Shown here: positions 1 through 10,106 of the stretch, one piece after another
How the letters are laid out: each line of letters opens with the position of its first letter
Position numbering within the stretch: the stretch's first letter is position 1
NCBI GenBank assembly: GCA_030490835.1
Contig: CM059972.1
Location: 49,703,452-49,767,451 of the forward strand
DNA: 64,000 nucleotides
Reading direction: 5' to 3'
Source: Annona cherimola
Lineage: Eukaryota; Streptophyta; Magnoliopsida; Magnoliales; Annonaceae
Notes under the pieces: generated by a model
Databases searched by the model: none
The model's input: the letters and a program-made list of their open reading frames with translations, nothing else
Told to the model about the DNA's origin: nothing
Position numbers and translations under genes: made by a program

Positions 1-3000
1 TCCGTGGGAATAAATTCAATAGAAATTTCGTTTCGTGATGCATGATCCCTTAAAAAATGATATCTTACCTCAATATGTTTAGTGCATGAATGTTATACAG
101 GATTTTTAGACAAAATTATTGCACTTGTGTTGTCACATATAATTGGAACTTTTATATATGACAACCCGTAATCACACAATTGTTGTTTCATCCACAAAAT
201 TTGGGCACAACAACTAGCACAAGCAATATATTCAGCCTCTGCAGTTGATAACACAACTGAGCTTTGTTTCCTAGAGTGTCATGATATAATCATACCACCC
301 AGAAATTGACAAGTACCGCTTGTACTTTTTCTATCCACTTTATAACCTGCAAAATCTGCATCTGAATATCTAACTAAGATAAAAGTGGATTCTCTAGGAT
401 ACCAAATGCCCAAGGTGGGTGAATCACCAAGGTATTTAAATATACGTTTAATAGCACTCATGTGTGATTCCTTTGGATTTGACTGAAAACGTGCACACAT
501 ACAAACACTAAACAAAATATCAGGTCGACTGCCAATTAAATACAAAAGTAAACCGATCATGCTCATATATAACTTTTGATCTACTGGCTTACCTGATTCA
601 TCTTTATCCATTTTTATGCTTGCACTCATGGGGGTTGACATATGCTTTGCATTTTTTATTTCGAACTTTTTCAACATTTCTTTGTCATATTTTGTTCGAG
701 AGATAAAAATATCTTCTTTTGTTTGTTTTACTTGAAGTCCCAGAAAGAAAGTAAGCTCACCCATTATGCTCATTTCGAACTCACTCTGCATCAATTTTTC
801 AAAATCCTTGCAATACAACTCATTAGTAGACCCAAAAATTATGTCATCCACATAAATCTGTACAATCAAAATGTCTTTGTGAATATTTTTTATAAATAAA
901 GTAGTATCAACCTTGCCTCTTTTGAATTTTTTCTCTAGCAAAAACTCACTAAGGGTCTGTTTGTGATGGCATAAAACTTTCCCATTTTATTAAAACTTTT
1001 CAATGTTAGGGTCGTCAGTGCAAAATGCGTCATTTCACCCGTCATTGCAGATTTTCAAACGGGCTTTTCTGTCATTTCAAAATGTGAAAATCCATCTGCG
1101 TGCTGACACTTGTCCGTGAGCAGCAACCAGCCTTCAGAACCGACGCTAATGAAGAAAAAAGAGGAGCAACACGTACAGCTATTATGCCGACTGTTGTACT
1201 TGAGCCAAATCTAAAAAACGTCAAATAGTTTTGGCTATTACCAAACAAACCCTAAGTCTATCATACCAAGCTCTTGGAGCTTGTCTTAATCCACAGAGAG
1301 CTTTTGAGAGTTTGAACACATAATCAGGGTGTTCAGGATCTTCGAAATTTGGTGGTTGTTTGAAATAAACTTCTTCATTTATCAAACCATTCAAGAATGC
1401 ACTTTTTACATCCATTTGAAAAAGTATAAATTTTCTGAATGATGCAAATGCAAGTAACATTCTAATGGCTTCAAGTTTAGCTACAGGTGCAAAAGTCTCA
1501 TCAAAATCAATACCCTCTTCTTGAGAGTAATCTTGTGCAACTAGACGTATTTTATTTCTAACAATGATCCCAGACTCGTCAAGTTTGTTTCTAAAAATTC
1601 ATTTTGTACCAGTAACTAGATGATCATCAGGTTTAGGTATAACTGTCCACACATTGTTTCTTTTAAATTGATCCAGTTCCTCTTGCAAAGCAATTATCTA
1701 ATTTTCATCAGATATTGCTTCATCAACTTTTTTAGGTCCAATGTGAGAAATAAAAGCATAATGACCCAAGACATTTTGAAGTGAATTTCGAATTTTGACT
1801 TTGTCATAAACATCGCCAATAACCTGATTAAGTGGATGATTTTTATGTATTTGCAGATTTAGAAGTTTTCTTAGAATATTACCTGCACTTACCATTTCTT
1901 TATTTCTTGATGTTTTCTGTATGTCAAGAATGTTTTCTTCTTCATCTGAAAAGACAACCTTTCCCGGCCTGGTGTTAGATTCATCAAAGGTGACATGTAT
2001 TGACTCTTCAACTGTGCAAGTTCGCTTATTATAGACTCTGTATGCTTTGTTGGAAGCAGAATAACCAAAAAAAATGTCTTCATCACTTTTATAATCAAAT
2101 TTACCTAGATCATCTTTTCTATTATTTAGTATAAAGCATTTACAACTAAAAGTATAAAAATATGCAATGTTTGGCTTGCGACCTTTCCACAATTCATATG
2201 GAGTTTTCTTTAATATTGGACGAATATAAACACGATTTATGATAAAACATGCAGTGTTTACTGCTTTAGCCCAATAGCTATGTGACAAATCAACATCAAT
2301 CAACATTTTTCTAGCCATTTCAATCAATGTTCTATTCTTTCGTTCAACAACTCCATTTTGTTGTGGTGTTCTAGGAGCTGAGAAGTTATGATTTATTCCA
2401 AAATTGTCATAAAATTATTCAAATGATGATTGTCAAATTCTCTTCCATGATCACTTCGAATTGCAAATATTTTCAATCCACGTTCATTTTGAATTTTGCG
2501 ATAAAATTTTTGAAATAAATTAAAACATTCATCTTTGCTTCCTAAGAACAATACCAATGTATATCTTGAAAAATTATTGACAATAACATAGGTATAATAT
2601 TTTCCAGCTAAACTTCTAGTCCGTGTAGGTCCAAATAAATCCATATGCAGTAACTGCAGATGTTCTGTTGTTAACACAATATCTTTTAATTTGAAAGAAA
2701 CCTTCTTTTGTTTACCAAATTGAAAAATATCACTAATATATTTTAAATTAATTTTTGAGTTTGGTAAACCATCAACAAGATTAAACTTTTGCAGTTTCTT
2801 TAATGTGTGAAGGTTTGCATGTCCTAATCTTCTATGCCAAATCAGAATCTCATCATCTACTGCAGATAAGCACTTTATATGGTCTACACTAAGATCTAGA
2901 ATATACACATTTCCATTCTTTTTTCCACAACAAATATTATTGCCCATATTATCATGAATTATACACATATCAGACTTAAACACAACTTCAAGGCCTTTAT

Positions 3001-3245
3001 CACAGAATTTACTAATGCTTAAGAGATTATGTTTAAGCCTTTCTACATAAAACACATCATTTATTTCAATGCCTCCGCAACTTACCATACCCATACCTCT
3101 TATGAAACCTTTATTGTTGTCTTCAAAAGTAACCTTACCTTTATTTTGCATTTCCAAGAACTTGAATGCATTTTTATTTATGGTCATATGATGTGAACAA
3201 CCACTATCCATATACCATCTTATTTGGCAAATTGACTTCATGCAT
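1..3245 (-). pseudogene. Element C pol remnant (PR, IN, RT, RNase H)
   Basis: In minus-strand order there is a protease motif WYMDSGCSHHMT near 3200, the pre-integrase motif HRRLGH, and integrase with LLHMDLFGP and IRSDHGREFDN. RT follows with [11 protein letters not shown] near 1400 and YVDDIIFG near 850, and RNase H with [17 protein letters not shown] near 340. The frame is broken between 2393 and 2327, between about 1698 and 1460, and at a MITE in the RT (953-1252), with further stops before position 279. These enzymes would cleave the polyprotein, copy the RNA and integrate the cDNA, but this copy cannot make them. The 3' end is cut by the window edge. Confidence 0.85.
953..1252. mobile_element. 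300 bp Tourist/PIF-Harbinger-like MITE in element C RT
   Basis: The insertion is exactly 300 bp, flanked by the 3 bp duplication TAA (950-952 and 1253-1255). Its inverted ends are GGGTCTGTTTGTGATGGC on the left and GGGTTTGTTTGGTAATAGC (reverse complement) on the right. A 3 bp TWA duplication with GGGTNTGTTTG ends is typical of Tourist-like elements. Removing it and one TAA rejoins the RT frame between DRL and SEFLLEKKF. It has no coding capacity. It resembles several other AT-rich MITEs in this window that share GTGTTTG ends and AAAACTTTT sub-ends. Confidence 0.85.
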
Positions 3246-3289
3246 TACTGCAAAATTAAAAAAAACTTTACTGTTTTGGTACCCATTTC

Positions 3290-4774
3290 ATGGGTCCAAA
3301 CTGGTTAGTATCTTTATTATATATTTTAGGTTTCCAAAATAATTTTGCTCCAAACGTTTGCAGTTTTCTAATTGGGCAAATATATGAAAAATGTCCAAAA
3401 TTACAACAAAAATTGCAAATTCCATTTTGATTTTTAAAATTTTTATTAGACTTTCTAATATTTACTTTTTATTTTCTCTTATTTGATTTTTCAAATTTTC
3501 ATTTTCCTCAGCAAGAGATTTTATTTGCATTTGCAAATTCATATCTTTTTCTTTTTCACATCTGAGATCAATTTTTAATTTTATATATTTATTTGACAAA
3601 GTGATAAATTCTCCAACTAGTTCAGCATATTTTTGTTCTAATTGATCAACTGTATAACTTACCTCAGAATATTCAGATTCATCTTCGTGATCTGCCATAA
3701 ATCCTAAATGTGATGCAAGATTCACTTGATCATCATCAGATCCTGAAATGACTGATGGTGAAGTATCACCATCACATCATGCCCCATAGCTTTGATTTTT
3801 TCTTTTGTTGAAATCTTTCTTTTCAACAGGAGATGAACATGCATTCTTAAGGTGTCCAAAACCTTGACAGTTATAGCAACTTATTTTATCTCCTTTTCTT
3901 TTCTCAAAAACATTCCTCTGGTCCTTCTGTTCTCTTTTCTTTTCAGGTCATCGTTGTATCCTTCTAGCGGATGCATTCCTGTTGTTATTGTTATTTCCTC
4001 GATTTCGAGTGATGAACCGTCTTATCTTTTTTGTCAACATAGCAATGTCTTCATCTTCATCACCTTCATTATCATCAGAATGATCAGAGGAAACTTTGAG
4101 ACTAATTATCTTCTTATCTTTTGGATCATTATCATCATTTTTCTTCATAATAATCTCATGTGTCATAAGGGAGCCTATTAATTGATCTACAGACATGGTT
4201 ATTAAATCCTTGGCCTCCTCTATGGTTGTAATCTTTGCAGTCCAAGAAGAAGGTAGTGATCTCAATATCTTCTTTACCTGTTCCTTTGCCTCAATAGACT
4301 TACCAAGTGCTTTCAAGGCATTAACTATGTTGGTGAATCTGTAAAACATCTTGGTAATAGATTCATTAGATTTTATCATAAAAAGTTCATAATCATGCAT
4401 CAACATATTTATCTTGGACTCCTTAACTTGAGAAGTACCTTCATATGTTACCATGAGTGTATCCCAAACCTCTTTGGCCGTGGCACAAGCAGATACCCAA
4501 TTAAATTCATATGTGCAAAGTGCATAATATAAAATATTTAAAGCTCTATCATTTAAATGCACTTGATCATTTTGTTGTTCATTAGGTTCGGTTATATCAT
4601 CTCCAGGTAAAATAACACCTTTATGAATAGCATTCTAAGTTTTAAATCCTAACCCATGATAAAGATCTGCAATCTGCGTTTCCAATATCCATAATTTGTG
4701 CCATCAAAATATAGTGGTCTGGTTATGGAATGACCTTCACCATATCCAATCTCCACTTTCTTCTCAGTTGTCAT
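3290..4774 (-). pseudogene. Element C gag remnant
   Basis: Minus-strand gag begins at an ATG at 4774 (MTTEKKVEIG...), 27 bases after the primer site. A UBN2/Retrotran_gag-like core follows (EVWDTLMVTYEGTSQVKES, near 4400-4480). A CCHC knuckle CYNCQGFGHLKNAC lies at about 3840-3885, a second knuckle-like CNFCCNFGHFSYIC at about 3375-3420, and the tail GPMKWVPKQ near 3275-3300. Gag would form the virus-like particle and bind RNA. The frame is broken near 4620-4640, at 3947 and near 3780 and 3460, so it is a pseudogene. The stretch 3462-3725 encodes a coiled-coil-like segment rich in Glu, Lys and Asn. Confidence 0.8.
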
Positions 4775-4800
4775 GATCTCTTTGGAGTAATTCAAAGACC

Positions 4801-4812
4801 GCTCTGATACCA
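4801..4812 (-). other. Element C primer binding site
   Basis: On the minus strand the sequence is TGGTATCAGAGC, complementary to the 3' end of initiator tRNA-Met. It lies two bases after the LTR end (ATT spacer after CTAACA). This fixes the LTR boundary and orientation of element C. Confidence 0.9.
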
Positions 4813-4814
4813 AT

Positions 4815-5976
4815 TGTTAGGCCCGTATGAAACTGATAAAAGAAAGAAATAATAGCACAAAGAATGATCTAAGAAGGAATAGGATAAATTTCACACACCA
4901 CAAAAATAAACCAAAGAAGACACCGCAAATTATAGTGGTTTGGTTAACACACCTAATCCACTCTCTAAGTCAACGCTTTGACTCGGGTTTCCACTAGTCA
5001 ACTTAGAACTCAAGTTACAGTAGTACGATCTCAATCGTCTTCTGGATTACACAAACGGCTCTAGGCGGCACGTGAAGCTTTCCACAAATCACAATGAAAG
5101 TTTTCCTCTTAAATTAAACAGTCTCTAATTCAAGGTAAAATAAATAAAAATGAAATAAAGCTTACAACCAATTTGATAGCACAGAAGCACGGAGATGAAA
5201 TTTTTAGTAGGATGATCACGACGATCTTCAATATGTTGCTTTTGACAGATGGACAGAGGATCACGGAGAACTCCTTGAGATAGATTTGCACCACTTTTGA
5301 AAGTATTCTCTCTAAATTGAATTTTTAGTTGAAATTCATTGTCTATTTATAGCTTTTAACTTCCAATCGCCAAGAGAGATTTTCTCCCCTAAATCCGCAA
5401 CCAATCGGATTTTTTTCAACAACCTGTAACAACTTAATAAACAGAAACCACCAAGAGAGATTTTCTCTACCAAATCCGTAACCAATCGGATTTTTCTCAA
5501 CAACCTGTAACAACTTAATAAACAGAAACCGTCAAGAGAGATTTTCTCTGCCAAATTTGCAACAAATCGGATTTTTCTCAAGAACCTATAACAACTTAAT
5601 AAACAGAAACCACCAAGAGAGATTTTTTCTACAAAATCCGCAACCAATCGGATTTTTCTCAACAACCTATAACAATCCAGGACAACTCCTCAAACTAGCC
5701 ACGTCATCATCCAATCACCTATCCATTGATCTTATTAAAGAAATTGTTAAAGTTTCAACCCAAAAACTGTTGAAGTTTCAAACCAAAACAGTTGAAGTTT
5801 GAAACTAAATCGATTGAAGTTGCAAACCAAAACTGTTGAAGATTTATAGCAAAACCTCGATAGATTGATAACACAATTCAATGCTAACTTGTTACAACTG
5901 TTTATCACGAATCAAATACAAGCTACACATTTCAAGCATTAAATTCTTAACTCGTCTATCATCAAAATTCTCAACA
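4815..5976 (-). repeat. Element C 5' LTR (1162 bp)
   Basis: On the minus strand the LTR begins TGTTGAGAATTTTGATGATA and ends CCTAACA just before the primer site, so TG...CA ends are kept. A TATA-like box TATAAATA (minus strand, about 5344-5351) lies downstream of four 81 bp tandem repeats, which puts the repeats in U3 upstream of the probable transcription start. The other LTR is outside the window, so no age estimate is possible. Confidence 0.85.
5371..5690 (-). repeat. Four 81 bp tandem repeats in element C U3
   Basis: The anchor CAAGAGAGAT recurs at 5371, 5452, 5533 and 5614, a constant 81 bp step. Each unit also carries CCAATCGGATTTTTCTCAA and CCTGTAACAACTTAATAAA. The last unit is truncated. 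Since 81 is a multiple of three the units stay open on the minus strand, which creates a spurious repetitive reading frame. Their position upstream of the TATA-like box suggests an enhancer-type array (inference). Confidence 0.85.
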
Positions 5977-6573
5977 CATTAGTATTCAATATCACCCCAG
6001 TAAAGCAATTGTGGTAGCCGATGCTCTAAGTCATAAATTTTACGCTACAGTTTGGATTACTCAACAGTTGCCTTTGGTACGAGAAATTCAATCCTTGCAG
6101 TTAGAAGTAGTAACTCTAAGAGAAATTCGAAGAATAAGTACCTTACAAATTCAATCAACACTGATTGATCGGATAAAGCAAGCTCAGAAGCAAGACACAC
6201 TTGTTCTTTATATTTTAGAAAAGTTGAGGAATGGAGATCCCTCAGATTTCGGTTGCAGTTCTGATGGTACACTACTTTTCCGGGGATGGTTAGTTGTGCT
6301 TAGAGATGACATGCTACGACGAGAAATTTAAGAGGAAGCCCATCAGTCTAAATTTTCTATGCACTCTGGTAGTACCAAGATGTACAAAGATCTAAAACAA
6401 AATTTCTAGTGGAAAAGGCTGCGTGTCGAGGGTACCAAATTTGTGTCTCAGTTCTTAGTATGTCGGCATGTCAAAGCTGAACGAAAAAGACAAGCCGGAT
6501 TGTTGCAACCATTAGAAATACCAGAGTGGAAATGGGAGCACATTACCATGGACTTTGTAATTGCTCTCCTTAT
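5977..6573 (+). pseudogene. Ty3/gypsy chromovirus segment 1: RNase H end and integrase zinc-binding region
   Basis: Starting at GTGGTAGCCGATGCTCTAAG the translation VVADALSHK matches the usual end of gypsy RNase H. Next come integrase-side sequence (EEAHQSKFSMHSGSTKMYKD) and WEHITMDFV, just before the first integrase aspartate. Stops at 6329-6331 and about 6407 show decay. Element C interrupts it on the left and element A on the right. Its continuation is at 16540. The order RNase H then integrase shows Ty3/gypsy rather than copia. Confidence 0.85.
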
Positions 6574-6713
6574 TGTTGGAAATAGGTGGAAAACAAGCTA
6601 AAACTATGTTTTGATGATTAACAAATCAATTTGAGAAAGTCTTGGCTACGAGCATGTTTGTAGAAATGTTTAAGGTATATACATTTGAAGAAAATAAAGC
6701 ATGGAAGGCCAAG

Positions 6714-6990
6714 TCGATCCCCAAGTCGACTCCAACATCGACTTCAAAATGACGTTTCCTTCCAGAGTTGAAGTCAAGACCCCGAAGTGCCGAAGTCGCA
6801 CCCCAAGTCGACTCCACTTGCGACTTGAGGTGAAGTCGCAGGCCAAGTCGACTCCAGTAGCGACTTGGAGGCGTCGTTTTCCGTCCAGAGTTGAAACCAA
6901 GATCTGGGGGCACCGAAGTCGCAGACCAAGTCGACTCCAGCATGCGACTTGGGCGAAGTCGCAGACCAAGTCGACTCCAGCATCGACTTC
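6714..6990. repeat. GTCGAC hairpin repeats, U3 cluster 1 of element A
   Basis: Several copies of a unit about 38 bp long of the form GAAGTCGCAG-CCAAGTCGACTCC-AGCATGCGACTTGGG. Each contains an inverted pair CCAAGTCG / CGACTTGG around a short loop, so each unit can fold. They are CpG-dense against an AT-rich background. The same cluster recurs in the 3' LTR at about 15068-15344. A second cluster of the same unit lies at about 7290-7472 (3' copy about 15644-15826). Confidence 0.85.
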
Positions 6991-7544
6991 GATCGGACAG
7001 AGGAGAAATTTCAGAAGACAAGTTGGGATTAACTGATTTCAAGACAAACATATGAAGATTAATCCAAGTCCAAGCAAGATGCATAAACTCAACCATTCAA
7101 ATCAAAGAACTTGCTCATGAATGCAAGAATCAAGACTCATGGATTCAAGGCTTGCAAAACATGGAGCCAAAAGAAACAAGCTAAAGTGAAGACAATGACT
7201 CAAAGAAGAACTCAATCAGGGAAGAACAACAAGGCATGAAGAAAACAAGAGCATCCCAAAGATTTCAAGTTCATCAAGATAACTTACGAGGTGAAGTCGC
7301 ATACCGAAGTCGACTCCACCTGCGACTTGGGTCAAGTCGATACCCAAGTCGACCCGACCTGGAACTTGAAGTAGCTACGTAAGGCGAAGTCGCACCCGAA
7401 GTCGACTCCATCTGCGACTTGGGTGAAGTCGCATCCGAAGTCGACTTCACCTGCGACTTGGGTCGCAACGGTCGAAAAATATTCGAACGTTGGTGCATTA
7501 AATGCGCGCCACCTACTTTCAAACGTTCGGATTCCCTCCACAAT

Positions 7545-7553
7545 TATAAAAGG
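7545..7553 (+). promoter_or_regulatory. TATA box of element A 5' LTR
   Basis: TATAAAAGG directly follows the hairpin repeats. The equivalent sites are 15899-15907 in the 3' LTR and TATAAATAG at 18261-18269 and 27167-27175 in element B. The conserved position makes it the likely core promoter of the retroelement RNA. Confidence 0.7.
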
Positions 7554-8187
7554 CATTCATTGTGGACGAGGGAAGAAGCTGAAATCATTAAGTGTGCATA
7601 ACTCCTACCTTCAAGAGCATTAAAGAGATCAAGTCAATCCAAAGAAGAAGAACTTCGCTTCAAACTGCAAGAGCTTAACTTCTGAATCTTCAAAGCCTAC
7701 ATTACGAGTTCTTCTCTGCGCCAAACTGCTTCTACACAACTGTAACTTGTAGATTCTTTTGTTATTTCATTTTATTGTATTGAACTTGATTTAGTTTGAG
7801 GAACTAAGATCAAGTGTAAGCAAAGTAGTGTGTGATTGGAGTGGAACTCATCACCTACTTGTGCTGTGATTTGTTGATGCTCCCTAGAGCTGGAATCTAG
7901 AAGAGAGCAGTGGCTCAAATTGTATTTGGGAAATACAATAGTGGAACCCAAGTCAGAAGGAGTGTGAGCTTGGAAGAGTGGAGTAGGGAGGTTGCCCGAA
8001 CCACTATAAAAATCTTGTCTGCTTGATTTATATTTCTGCTCTCTACATTATATTGCTTTCCATTTCATTTCTTCATTAAGGGGACAAGAGTAATCCGGGG
8101 TAAAGTTTCTGTTTAAATTATAAATTTTTAAATACCCAATTCACCCCTCCCCTCTTGGGCAATCGCCATTAACTCGAGACCAACAAG

Positions 8188-8199
8188 TGGTATCAGAGC
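8188..8199 (+). other. Element A primer binding site
   Basis: TGGTATCAGAGC, two bases after the LTR end, complementary to initiator tRNA-Met. It primes minus-strand cDNA synthesis. Confidence 0.95.
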
Positions 8200-8233
8200 A
8201 GGTCTTTGAGTTAAACCAAAGAGATCTAATCAT

Positions 8234-10084
8234 ATGGCATCCCAATCTACTTTCGTTCCCGCTTTTGTCGAGGGCCAATCATTTACTAGGCCACCATTGT
8301 TTTATGGGAACAATTTCGGCTATTGGAAGCTTCGAATGAAGCAACTCATTATGGCTACCGATATGGACTCTTGGATTGCAATCCAAGACGGTGTAATCTT
8401 GCCAATTGATGAAAGAGCTTCCAAATGGACCGAAGAGGAAGTAAGAACTGTAAAGAGCAATGCTAAAGCTATGAACTCACTATTTTGTGCTCTTACAGCT
8501 TCCGAATATGATAGAGTATCATCTTGTCAAACCGCTAAAGAAATATGGGATACTCTAACATCCATTTATGAAGGAACCTCTCAAGTCCAAGGGACTAGGA
8601 GAAATATTTTGATAGGAGAATTGGAAAGCTTTAGAATGTTAGAAACAGAAAATATTTCTGAGATGTTTGCAAGGTTTTCTAAAATTACTAACGCATTAAA
8701 AGGTCTTGGAAAGGCTATTTCTGAATCTGAACAGGTCATGAAGATACTAAGAGCTCTACCGGAATCTTGGACTCCAAAAATTACTGCAATAGAAGAAGTC
8801 AAAGACCTAAATACACTAAAGCTAGAAGATCTAATTAGCTCATTAATGTCACACGAGCTAATTAAGAGAAGAAACGAAGACAATCATAAAGGGAAGAAAG
8901 CCATTGCACTAAAGGTCACCCACAACTCAGAAGAATCTACCTCCTCATCCCACAACGACAATGAAGACATAGCACTACTCACTCGCAAATTCCGAAAATT
9001 TGTGAGAAAAGAAAGGAACTTCAAAGATCTCAAAGAAAGATCCCGAAGAGAGAAGAAGAAGGAGCTAACAAAGTGCTATAGGTGCGGAGGTGTGGGACAT
9101 ATGCAAGCCCAATGTCCTACACCGAAAGAGAGGAAGGAAGGACATGAAGGCAGAAAATACCAAAGAACAAAGGAAAGAGGCATGTACGTAAATGAAGAGA
9201 CTTCATCAACAAGCAGCTCTTCAACCGACGATAACGATGCAGCAAACTGCGCTAGAATATGCTGCATGGCACGGATCGAACAAGAGGAAGATCTGTTATG
9301 TTTGAACACAACGGAAGTTTTGGAAGAACAAACCATCTCAACAAGATGCACGAGCAATGAAGAGGTAACTTCCAAACCTTGCTATTCTCAATCAAATTAT
9401 TCTTCTTTTCAAGAATGCCTCAAATGTGCTGAGTTAGAAGAACTACAAATTGCTTATGATTCATTATATGAGGAAATCAAAAAGCTAGGAAACAAGTTAA
9501 CATTGAAGAGACAACAATGTAACTTCGTTATTATTGAAAATGGAAAACTAGCTGAAAAATCAACAAAACTGAAAGAAGAAAATGAATCATTGTTGAAAGA
9601 GATAGAAAAATTGAAAAAGGAGAACGAATCATTAAATGAGTCATTAGCAAAGTTCTCTAATCCCGGAGAAAATGTGAAGATATTTTTGAATATGACTGCT
9701 CAAACAAATAAAAGAGGTCTTGGATATTATACTTTTGAGCAAAAAGAAAGTGGAAAATCAAATGTACCGACACTTGGGAAATATCAAACCAAAACTGCAC
9801 CTATATACAAGCCACAAAGGAAAAATGTTATGTGGACTAGAAGGCCAACATTTGAACCAAAATATACTTGGAGGCCAACTCCAAGATTACCAATGGCTTG
9901 CAATTTCTGCAACAAAATGGGTCATAAAGCCCACAAGTGTAATTTTAAGAAATTATATGACCATGGTGCAAAATTAGTTTGGGTTCCAAGAAACATAAGA
10001 TTTAGGCTTTCTAAGTTAGAGCAACAAAGTTTGAATCATATCACTAACCCAAATGGACCCATAAAATGGGTACCAAAGAGATAA
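8234..10084 (+). CDS. gag: Element A Gag (intact, 616 aa)
   Basis: An intact gag with the first good ATG 35 bases after the primer site. Domains: an N-terminal region with FDG/YGNNFGYWKLRMK-type motif (about residues 22-37); a UBN2/Retrotran_gag core with IWDTLTSIYEGTSQVQGT (about 105-122); a CCHC zinc knuckle CYRCGGVGHMQAQC near 280-293 (CX2CX4HX4C); a Glu/Lys-rich coiled coil at about 410-480; a second knuckle CNFCNKMGHKAHKC near 557-570; and a conserved GPIKWVPKR tail. Gag forms the virus-like particle and packages RNA. At 616 residues it is long, as in Sireviruses. It is free of stops while the neighbouring pol is ruined. Pol continues in the +1 frame beyond the stop. Confidence 0.95.
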   Translation: MASQSTFVPAFVEGQSFTRPPLFYGNNFGYWKLRMKQLIMATDMDSWIAIQDGVILPIDERASKWTEEEVRTVKSNAKAMNSLFCALTASEYDRVSSCQTAKEIWDTLTSIYEGTSQVQGTRRNILIGELESFRMLETENISEMFARFSKITNALKGLGKAISESEQVMKILRALPESWTPKITAIEEVKDLNTLKLEDLISSLMSHELIKRRNEDNHKGKKAIALKVTHNSEESTSSSHNDNEDIALLTRKFRKFVRKERNFKDLKERSRREKKKELTKCYRCGGVGHMQAQCPTPKERKEGHEGRKYQRTKERGMYVNEETSSTSSSSTDDNDAANCARICCMARIEQEEDLLCLNTTEVLEEQTISTRCTSNEEVTSKPCYSQSNYSSFQECLKCAELEELQIAYDSLYEEIKKLGNKLTLKRQQCNFVIIENGKLAEKSTKLKEENESLLKEIEKLKKENESLNESLAKFSNPGENVKIFLNMTAQTNKRGLGYYTFEQKESGKSNVPTLGKYQTKTAPIYKPQRKNVMWTRRPTFEPKYTWRPTPRLPMACNFCNKMGHKAHKCNFKKLYDHGAKLVWVPRNIRFRLSKLEQQSLNHITNPNGPIKWVPKR

Positions 10085-10106
10085 GAACTACTTGTTTATT
10101 TTTCAG

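Larger units (their letters stand above)
1..5976 (-). mobile_element. Element C: Sirevirus-like Ty1/copia retrotransposon, partial, minus strand
   Basis: Read on the minus strand the order is LTR (4815-5976), primer site (4801-4812, complement of TGGTATCAGAGC), gag, protease, integrase, RT and RNase H, which is the Ty1/copia order. The RNase H end and the second LTR lie left of position 1. The right LTR tip ends CTCAACA at 5976, followed by CATTA, the likely target duplication, and then gypsy sequence, so C inserted into the Ty3/gypsy element. Gag resembles the gag of elements A and B, with two CCHC-like knuckles and the same GPxKWVPK tail. I therefore place C in the same Sirevirus-like lineage, though diverged. 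Many stops and frameshifts and a MITE show that it is dead. Confidence 0.85.
6574..8185 (+). repeat. Element A 5' LTR
   Basis: 1612 bp, TGTTGG...CCAACA. U3 holds two clusters of GTCGAC-centred hairpin repeats (about 6714-6990 and 7290-7472). TATAAAAGG at 7545-7553 is the probable TATA box. Differences from the 3' LTR seen by eye are at about 6654 (G/T), 6981 (A/G), 7014 (G/A), 7474 (A/G) and two near 7875-7885. ORFs on both strands within it are repeat artefacts. Confidence 0.95.

Noticed and set aside
5336..5665. 109 aa repeat protein on the minus strand
   Set aside because: It is the 81 bp LTR repeat read in an open frame; there is no start context or relative.
6626..7096. Minus- and plus-strand ORFs of 60-156 aa across the LTRs of A and B
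   Set aside because: They repeat at the matching places in both LTRs and arise from the GTCGAC repeats; overlapping frames on both strands and no domain.
6714..7472. Regularly spaced hairpin repeats resembling a CRISPR array
   Set aside because: Eukaryotic LTR U3 context, variable unit spacing, no unique spacers and no cas genes; they are LTR enhancer-type repeats.
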